This document shows positions 58,159 through 64,000 of a stretch of 64,000 nucleotides of DNA, piece after piece. The stretch comes from RGIG7332 sp045580305 (GTDB taxonomy: Bacteria > Bacillota > Clostridia > Oscillospirales > JAAYXM01): the NCBI GenBank assembly GCA_045580305.1, contig JAZNNQ010000001.1:124001-188000 (forward strand), in the 5' to 3' direction. Position numbers and translations under genes: made by a program. Every line of letters begins with the position of its first letter. The stretch's first letter is position 1. Under the pieces are notes generated by a model. The model saw only the letters and a list, made by a program, of their open reading frames with translations. It searched no databases and was not told where the DNA came from.

Positions 58159-59397
58159 ATGAAATTTGAATGGAACAAGAAATATACAACAATCTCAGTA
58201 TATATTCTTATCGTTGCCGCAATCGGCATGATTGTTTTCCAAGCTATAGCCAATTTACCATATATTTTTAATCTGCTTGGAACTTTTATCGATATTATTT
58301 CACCATTTTTACTGGGTCTTGTTTTTGCTTACATACTTTATCCTGTATTAAGACTCTTTGAAGAGGTTGTTTTGCCGTTCATTACCGGCAAGAAACTTTC
58401 CCGTAGAACATACAGGAATTTAAGTATCTTTATTACAATACTTTTGGGTATTTCTGCCGTTGCAGTTTTATTCTATTTTATTATTCCTGAGCTTTTAAAC
58501 AATGTCAATGTACTTATTTCTCAGATAGCAGCTTATGCGCCGACCGTAGAGAACGCTCTCAACGAGTTTTTTACACGCTTCCATATGGCTGAGTCTTTGG
58601 CACCTATTATTTCTACAATCACCAGTTCGGTGCAGGAGTTTTTTAGCCAGACATTCGTATTTATTTCAAAATCTCTCGGCAGTGTGATTAACGCTACAAT
58701 TAACTTAACTACAACGATTATTAACATATTTGTGGGTGTATTTATTGCAATTTATCTCTGGGGTTCAAAAGAGAAATTCATCGCACAGACCAAAAAATTA
58801 AGCTATGCATATCTACCGGAGAAGTTTGTTAATAAAGCAATCGCATTACTACAAGAAGCAAATAAAATATTCGGCGGATTCATTTCCGGTAAGATTGTTG
58901 ATTCTGCAATAATTGGTGTACTTTGTTATGTAGGAATGCTTATTTTGGATATTCCATACGCTCTTTTGATTAGCGTTATTGTTGGTGTGACAAATATTAT
59001 CCCTTATTTTGGCCCGTTTATTGGTGCAATTCCGTCCATTTTGTTATTACTTATGGTTGATCCTATTGAAGCTCTCTGGTTTGGCGTTTTTGTTCTGGTT
59101 CTTCAACAGCTCGACGGTAGTATTATTGGCCCCAAAATACTCGGAGAATCAACCGGATTAACTGCTATATGGGTTATTTTTTCCGTTACCGTATTCGGAG
59201 GTATATTTGGCTTTGTAGGTATGCTTGTCGGTGTTCCGCTTTTTGCCATGATTTATGCTATAGTAAAAAGATCGGTCAACGACCGACTGACGAAAAAGAA
59301 CCTTTCCACTAACACTAATGATTACGCGTCAGAAGAAAACAAGATAATCAAAAAAGGGGAAAGGAAGATCCGAGGCAAGAAAAATGAGAAAAAATAA
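58159..59397 (+). CDS. AI-2E family membrane transporter
   Basis: The 412-residue protein has about eight membrane helices and the family C-terminal segment VGVTNIIPYFGPFIGAIPS, then LQQLDGSIIGPKILGESTGL. Family members export autoinducer-2 or exchange Na+/H+; in most cases the substrate is unknown. It ends in a basic tail. ATG 58159 is used because the earlier ATG overlaps the -10 box. Its last 14 bases overlap the SLH peptidase gene. Confidence 0.9.
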   Translation: MKFEWNKKYTTISVYILIVAAIGMIVFQAIANLPYIFNLLGTFIDIISPFLLGLVFAYILYPVLRLFEEVVLPFITGKKLSRRTYRNLSIFITILLGISAVAVLFYFIIPELLNNVNVLISQIAAYAPTVENALNEFFTRFHMAESLAPIISTITSSVQEFFSQTFVFISKSLGSVINATINLTTTIINIFVGVFIAIYLWGSKEKFIAQTKKLSYAYLPEKFVNKAIALLQEANKIFGGFISGKIVDSAIIGVLCYVGMLILDIPYALLISVIVGVTNIIPYFGPFIGAIPSILLLLMVDPIEALWFGVFVLVLQQLDGSIIGPKILGESTGLTAIWVIFSVTVFGGIFGFVGMLVGVPLFAMIYAIVKRSVNDRLTKKNLSTNTNDYASEENKIIKKGERKIRGKKNEKK

Positions 59398-61714
59398 AAC
59401 GACCAAAATTATTGCTATTCTTTTATCTTTAGTAATAACATTATCCACTGTGGCTGGTGCTGTAGTGGATAATGTCGTACTTTTCAAGGATAATGATGCG
59501 AATTATTTAAAATATATTTCAGGTTTTGGTGACGGAACTATCCGTCCTGATGCACCACTGACACGAGCAGAATGTGCTAAAATGCTTACTTACATTGTTG
59601 ATATAGGCACAATAGGGCAGAGCAGTGTTTTTTCTGATGTACCCGCTACTTTTTGGGGCTATAAGGCTATTATTGCCTTGAGCAATGCTAAAATCATTTA
59701 CGGTTATGCCAATGGCACATTTAAGCCAAATAACAAGATAACTCGTGCAGAATTTGCAACTATTATTGCGCGAATTGCTGATATCAAAGAGGGTAGTGCA
59801 CCATTTAAAGATATTTCCGGACATTGGGCTAAAGCTGACATTTCAGCTTTAGCGGCAAGTGGATATATAAACGGATATTCCGATAATACTTTCAGACCTA
59901 ATTCAACAATTACAAGGGCGGAAGCAGTAAAAATAATTAATAAAGTTGTTGGAATTGAACCGAACAATGCCGAAACGCGTGAGCTTTTTACTGATTTACA
60001 GAGTACTCACTGGGCGTATTATGAAATTATGGCTGCGGTTTCACTGACCGCATTCGACAGTCCAATTAAGCATGGAAATATTAAATTCAATGAAATTGAA
60101 TATATAGAGATTAATGTTGAGCAAATTGAAAGTGAGCTTGATAACATTTTAAATGAGTTTATTACTGCATCAACGGTGCGTCAAGCAGAGATATTTAACA
60201 GAGTGTCTGTTATTGAGTCGGATGTTGCTTTGGCTATTGCTATGTCAAACATTAATTCCTCAAGAGATGTAACCAGCGTTAAAGATAGAAATAACATAGC
60301 CAATGCATCTGCTGTACAAAATGTCATTTTAAAGGCCAAAGAGAAGAGATATAAGTTTTTATACGTTGTTAAAGAGCCTGCGGTTTTTGAAGATAAAATA
60401 GGTATGAAGATAGCTGATGTCCCTGAACCGGACGAAGCTACACCTGACAGACTTGTTGAACTGTACATTGAAGAACAAAGGTATGAAAATGACTTTGACA
60501 CCTTTATGTATGAATCTTCCATTGTCCATAACGGAAAAAAATATTCTTTATCCCAGAGCGAATACTCAAGCGATCCGTTATTATACGCTAAAGCACTTCA
60601 ATACTATGTTGATAACAGAATTGAATACGGAACGATTTTTACAAATCTTATTAAAGTAAGAACTAAAATCGCCAATTTTTATGGATATAGATATTACACA
60701 GATCTGGGATATATGCGAGCAGGAAAGTTCTACTATACACCGGAAGATGTATCGATCATACGCGAAGATATCAAAAAGTATATTGCACCGCTTTATTTCA
60801 ATATTACAAGGGCTGCGCAGGGTTATGATAATGGGTATTATAATTTAAACACCTGGACCGAATACACACATCACAATAGTTCTGCATTAAATGTGGCATC
60901 CGAGTTTTTGAGCGAATTATCACCGCAGACCAGAGAAGCACTTAACTATTTAACAGCTTCCGGCGCCATTGATTATGAAATGCGTGAAAATAAAGCTACT
61001 ACTGCATTTACCTCATATATTCCCGAATATGATATGCCTTTTGTTTTTCTGAATGAAACCGGTGGTGCTCAAGATATTGAGAATCTTTGCCATGAATTCG
61101 GGCACGCTTTTCAGGCATTCAGAATCGGATATGACGGTGTTGCTTGTCCCGCAGATGTTGCCGAAGTGGCATCTTATGGAATGGAAATGTTGTCAATGCA
61201 CAATTATGACGAGTTTTATGGGGAACACTCCGCAACCAAAGAACAGCTTATTAACTTTTATTACAAACTGCAAATTCTACTTTTAACTACCTTTATGGAC
61301 GAGTTCCAGTATATGGTTTATAAGGACACTTTCCTTACAATAGACGAAAGAAATAGCCTATATGCTTCGCTGTATAAAGAATATTTTATCGGTGCTTCGT
61401 TTAGCCATGAAGCTTACCAAAAAGGCATTGTTTGGTCAAATCCTACACATATATTTACACAGCCGTATTATTCGATTGATTACACATTGGCTATGACGGT
61501 TGCATTCCAGATGTGGGAGATAGGTGAAAATGAAGGCTTCGATAAGCAGTTTGAAATCTATATGGGAATTATTGAGTCCCCGTATATAAATACCAGTGTT
61601 CATACTGTCGCGAAGTCTGCCGGTATGCAAAGTCCTTTTACAAAGGGTATAATTCAAAGCATTGCGCAAAAAATAGATGCTATATTCAAGGAAGAATATC
61701 TAAAAGCAAGTTAA
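59384..61714 (+). CDS. Surface-layer (SLH) anchored M3 family peptidase
   Basis: The 776-residue protein has a signal peptide (about 1-27), three SLH domains (about 33-75, 84-140, 145-205; each ends in a TRAE-type motif) and a long C-terminal M3 oligopeptidase-like domain with HEFGH at 570-574 and a Glu in EVASYGMEM about 25 residues later as third zinc ligand. SLH domains tie proteins to the cell wall; M3 enzymes cut short peptides and are usually inside the cell. The start overlaps the AI-2E-type gene by 14 bases with GAGG upstream. Confidence 0.9.
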   Translation: MRKNKTTKIIAILLSLVITLSTVAGAVVDNVVLFKDNDANYLKYISGFGDGTIRPDAPLTRAECAKMLTYIVDIGTIGQSSVFSDVPATFWGYKAIIALSNAKIIYGYANGTFKPNNKITRAEFATIIARIADIKEGSAPFKDISGHWAKADISALAASGYINGYSDNTFRPNSTITRAEAVKIINKVVGIEPNNAETRELFTDLQSTHWAYYEIMAAVSLTAFDSPIKHGNIKFNEIEYIEINVEQIESELDNILNEFITASTVRQAEIFNRVSVIESDVALAIAMSNINSSRDVTSVKDRNNIANASAVQNVILKAKEKRYKFLYVVKEPAVFEDKIGMKIADVPEPDEATPDRLVELYIEEQRYENDFDTFMYESSIVHNGKKYSLSQSEYSSDPLLYAKALQYYVDNRIEYGTIFTNLIKVRTKIANFYGYRYYTDLGYMRAGKFYYTPEDVSIIREDIKKYIAPLYFNITRAAQGYDNGYYNLNTWTEYTHHNSSALNVASEFLSELSPQTREALNYLTASGAIDYEMRENKATTAFTSYIPEYDMPFVFLNETGGAQDIENLCHEFGHAFQAFRIGYDGVACPADVAEVASYGMEMLSMHNYDEFYGEHSATKEQLINFYYKLQILLLTTFMDEFQYMVYKDTFLTIDERNSLYASLYKEYFIGASFSHEAYQKGIVWSNPTHIFTQPYYSIDYTLAMTVAFQMWEIGENEGFDKQFEIYMGIIESPYINTSVHTVAKSAGMQSPFTKGIIQSIAQKIDAIFKEEYLKAS

Positions 61715-61740
61715 AAAAGACGCCTACGGCGTCTTTTTTA
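61713..61740 (+). terminator. Terminator after the SLH peptidase gene
   Basis: Perfect 12-bp stem AAAAAAGACGCC / GGCGTCTTTTTT with loop TAC. Confidence 0.92.
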
Positions 61741-62334
61741 TTATACTTTAATTCAAGATATAAAGTTGCTTTTATAATAACTTTGAGCGCATCGTGATTT
61801 TTAATGATAACAATCATAACGGGAACTAAAGTGAGTGGAGAAGATAAAGTAAGCGTATCATTATAATTCGTTATTTGGGGGCAAATCAGGCGTATTCGAA
61901 ACACAGATTATTAAAGCTATGCACAACAAGGGCTTGGTGTAAAAAACAATGATATCTATAATAGCCGGATTTTTGAAATAAACTAATTTAGCTTTAGTAA
62001 AAGTTAAAAACTCCAAAGTTTGTAGGTCAAAGATGTTATCTGATTTAATTATCAAAAGAATTGATAGCAGGTTCTAAAACTTTTTTATAAAGTAAATTTA
62101 AAGATTGATTTTTTTGAAAAGCATTTAATAAACAAACTAACATAATAAAAGAGACAATTTGATGATAAAGGATAAAATTAGGTTATCAACCAGCAAAGAG
62201 CTTAAAAGCTTCAAATTACAAGCTTTTTCCGCTCCCCTTAATTTCATAAAATTTTGATTTTGCTTAATTAGGTGTGCGTTAGTTTTGACTTTCATTTAAT
62301 GGTCTGGCTGCTACTCTCCTCTTAATCTAAGCGT
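61741..62334. other. Gene-free A+T-rich region
   Basis: About 590 bases without a convincing gene on either strand. One short plus-strand stretch (about 61860-61943) reads SLFGGKSGVFETQIIKAM and continues to a stop in a protein-like way, but has no start or ribosome site, so it could be a gene relic. The rest shows no repeat, promoter pair or structure I can support. Confidence 0.55.
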
Positions 62335-62368
62335 AAAAAAGACCGCAACCAGCGTTGCGGTCTTTTTT
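62335..62368. terminator. Terminator after the Nfn-type operon
   Basis: A 15-bp stem AAAAAAGACCGCAAC / GTTGCGGTCTTTTTT with loop CAGC lies 11 bases beyond the gene's stop on the minus strand. Confidence 0.92.
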
Positions 62369-62379
62369 ATTATTCAGTT

Positions 62380-63771
62380 TTATTTATTCTGAATGTACTC
62401 GTCAATTGCATTTGCAGCACCTTTTCCTGCACCCATTGCAAGGATTACTGTAGCTGCGCCGGTTACTGCATCGCCGCCGGCATAAACACCTTCCTTAGAT
62501 GTCTTACCGGTTTCTTCGCTTTCTACAACAATACAACCCCACTTGTTAGTATCAAGACCCGGAGTTGTGCGCCTGATAAGCGGATTCGGAGATGTACCAA
62601 TAGCAACAATGATACAGTCGAGATCAATATCGAACTCGCTACCCTCTTTTGCTACCGGACGACGACGACCAGATGTATCAGGTTCACCAAGTTCCATTTC
62701 TATACACTTCATACCGGTTACCCAGCCATCATCGTTGCCTATTACTTCGACCGGGGCTGTGAGGAACTTAAAGATAATTCCCTCTTCTTTTGCATGGTGA
62801 ATTTCCTCAAGACGCGCAGGAAGTTCAGCCTCGCCACGGCGGTATACGATATAAACATTCTCGGCGCCCATACGCTTTGCACTACGCGCAGCATCCATAG
62901 CAACATTACCGCCGCCTACAACAGCTACATTCTTATATGCGCGAAGCGGTGTGTCGTACTCATCCTTATATGCTTTCATTAGGTTGATGCGTGTTAAGTA
63001 CTCGTTTGCAGAATAAACGCCGTTTAAATTCTCGCCCGGTACGCGCATAAAGGACGGGAGTCCTGCACCGGAGCCAACAAAAATAGCCTCGTAACCGTCA
63101 TCAAAGAGATCGTCAACGGTTGCAGTGCGGCCAACGACATAATTGGTGACAATCTTAACACCCATCGCCTTTAATGATTCAATTTCTTTAGCAACAATTG
63201 CCTTAGGAAGGCGGAACTCGGGAATACCGTAAACAAGAACGCCGCCTGCTGTGTGGAATGCTTCAAAAATAGTTACTTCGTAACCGCGACGAGCAAGATC
63301 ACCTGCACATGTAAGGCCGGACGGACCTGCACCAACGATAGCCACTTTATGTCCGTTAGTTGCCGGAACTTCTGCTTTTGCCTCGCTATTCTTCATTGCC
63401 CAATCGGCAACAAATCGCTCTAAGCGACCAATGGCAACCGGTTCATGCTTAATACCACGAACACACTTGCTTTCACACTGCGATTCCTGCGGACATACGC
63501 GACCACAAACAGCCGGAAGCGCATTAGTGGTCTTAATAATATCATAAGCACCCTGAAAATCTCCAACTTTAACCTTAGCAATAAATTCAGGAATCGGAAC
63601 ACCTACAGGGCATCCGGAAACACAGGGACGGTGCTTACACTCGAGACAACGATTAGCCTCTTCGATCGCCTGCTCCTCTGTATATCCAAGAGTAACCTCT
63701 TCAAAGTTTTTATTTCTTACATTAGGTTCCTGCTCGGGCATCGGTACGCGAGTCGGTGACATATTAGGCAT
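62380..63771 (-). CDS. nfnB: NfnB / glutamate-synthase-small-subunit-like FAD oxidoreductase
   Basis: The 463-residue protein has an N-terminal Fe-S domain (CLECKHRPCVSGCPVG, CGRVCPQESQCE), an FAD Rossmann motif (VAIVGAGPSGLTCAG, about 148-162), an NADPH motif (VAVVGGGNVAMDAARS) and GGDAVTGAATVILAMGAGK. On its own it would be annotated as glutamate synthase small chain, but one base separates it from an NfnA-type gene, so it is most likely the B subunit of the electron-bifurcating NADH-dependent ferredoxin:NADP+ oxidoreductase. Length fits NfnB. Confidence 0.85.
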   Translation of the reverse strand: MPNMSPTRVPMPEQEPNVRNKNFEEVTLGYTEEQAIEEANRCLECKHRPCVSGCPVGVPIPEFIAKVKVGDFQGAYDIIKTTNALPAVCGRVCPQESQCESKCVRGIKHEPVAIGRLERFVADWAMKNSEAKAEVPATNGHKVAIVGAGPSGLTCAGDLARRGYEVTIFEAFHTAGGVLVYGIPEFRLPKAIVAKEIESLKAMGVKIVTNYVVGRTATVDDLFDDGYEAIFVGSGAGLPSFMRVPGENLNGVYSANEYLTRINLMKAYKDEYDTPLRAYKNVAVVGGGNVAMDAARSAKRMGAENVYIVYRRGEAELPARLEEIHHAKEEGIIFKFLTAPVEVIGNDDGWVTGMKCIEMELGEPDTSGRRRPVAKEGSEFDIDLDCIIVAIGTSPNPLIRRTTPGLDTNKWGCIVVESEETGKTSKEGVYAGGDAVTGAATVILAMGAGKGAANAIDEYIQNK

Positions 63772-63772
63772 T

Positions 63773-64000
63773 TTACTTCACCATTCCTTTCATTCTGCAC
63801 TCATGCTCTTCAAGCTTTGCGCGTTCTTCAGGCTTGTACATTCCACCACGGCGCATAGCTTCATCAAAATCAACCAAATGACCGTCGAAGTCCGGACCGT
63901 CAACACAAGCAAACTTGGTTTCACCACCAACGGATAAACGGCAACCGCCGCACATTCCGGTTCCGTCGATCATAATAGAGTTCATACTTACAAGGGTTTT
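63773..64000 (-). CDS. nfnA: NfnA-type FAD/NAD-binding oxidoreductase, C-terminal part
   Basis: Only the last 75 codons are in the window; the frame is open through the right edge. The Cys-rich DGTGMCGGCRLSVGGETKFAC motif binds a [2Fe-2S] cluster and is typical of the sulfide dehydrogenase/PyrK-like A subunit of Nfn. The end KMGG-type linker and EERAKLEEHECRM are usual too. It is the upstream gene of the pair with nfnB. Confidence 0.85.
   Translation of the reverse strand, partial: KTLVSMNSIMIDGTGMCGGCRLSVGGETKFACVDGPDFDGHLVDFDEAMRRGGMYKPEERAKLEEHECRMKGMVK

Noticed and set aside
1..64000. CRISPR array, insertion sequence or prophage
   Set aside because: No spaced direct repeats, transposase or phage structural genes were seen anywhere in the window.

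Overview
The window is a stretch of chromosome from a spore-forming, low-to-moderate GC Gram-positive bacterium of the class Clostridia, most likely an anaerobic gut-type member of the Oscillospirales/Ruminococcaceae sort. The reasons are the CIRCE-controlled groESL operon, a tryptophan T-box, the sporulation genes spoIVFA/spoIVFB and sigK, an Nfn-type gene pair, strong GGAGG ribosome sites with frequent TTG and GTG starts, and many Clostridia-typical families of unknown function (DUF512, DUF6062, DUF4358, DUF4363, TIGR03960/TIGR03936). I cannot assign a genus. Almost everything is ordinary core chromosome; no transposase, prophage or CRISPR array was seen.

Layout. 1-3.1 kb: an A+T-rich accessory patch with an unknown membrane protein, a possible structured RNA, an XRE regulator fused to a membrane segment, and a small HNH protein. 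3.1-5.4 kb: ybaK and an RluA-type pseudouridine synthase on the minus strand, divergent from yceD-rpmF. 5.5-11.2 kb: DUF512 radical SAM protein, der, plsY, gpsA, then the spoIVFA/spoIVFB pair. 11.2-25.3 kb: mostly minus-strand genes (tyrosine phosphatase, groESL, rRNA methyltransferase, a class A penicillin-binding protein, an amino-acid ABC transporter, a Xer recombinase, a deacetylase-like exported protein), with ogg and sigK on the plus strand. 25.5-31.6 kb: amino-acid metabolism: ilvE, ridA, T-box-controlled trpB, metY, a broken cysK, and an Rrf2 regulator. 31.7-38.6 kb: two radical-SAM-associated genes, then rplS-lepB-rbgA-rnhB-yraN-thrC. 38.6-47.5 kb: DUF1540, a phosphoesterase, then tig-clpP-clpX-lon-ysxC and lysA. 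47.6-54.2 kb: asnS, an aspartate aminotransferase, purB, secD, secF. 54.4-61.7 kb: nrdR, small membrane proteins, tRNA-Pro, an amidase, a PTS-like permease, an AI-2E-family exporter and a surface-layer M3 peptidase. 62.3-64 kb: an Nfn-type gene pair cut by the window edge.

How parts work together. SpoIVFB is the intramembrane protease that releases sigma-K from its pro-form. Here spoIVFA/FB, an unsplit sigK with its N-terminal pro-sequence and a BofC-like protein lie within 13 kb, so much of the late mother-cell checkpoint is present. tig-clpP-clpX-lon and groESL form the protein-quality set. The sulfur locus pairs O-acetylhomoserine sulfhydrylase with a cysteine synthase that carries three disabling changes, upstream of an Rrf2 regulator; a TACCTA/TAGGTA palindrome overlapping the metY promoter is its probable operator.

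No clear undescribed system was found. The best leads are the nested-hairpin element at 1445-1545, the two leader peptides in the trpB and metY leaders, the decayed cysK, the LytM-competent SpoIVFA homologue, and the SLH-anchored M3 peptidase.
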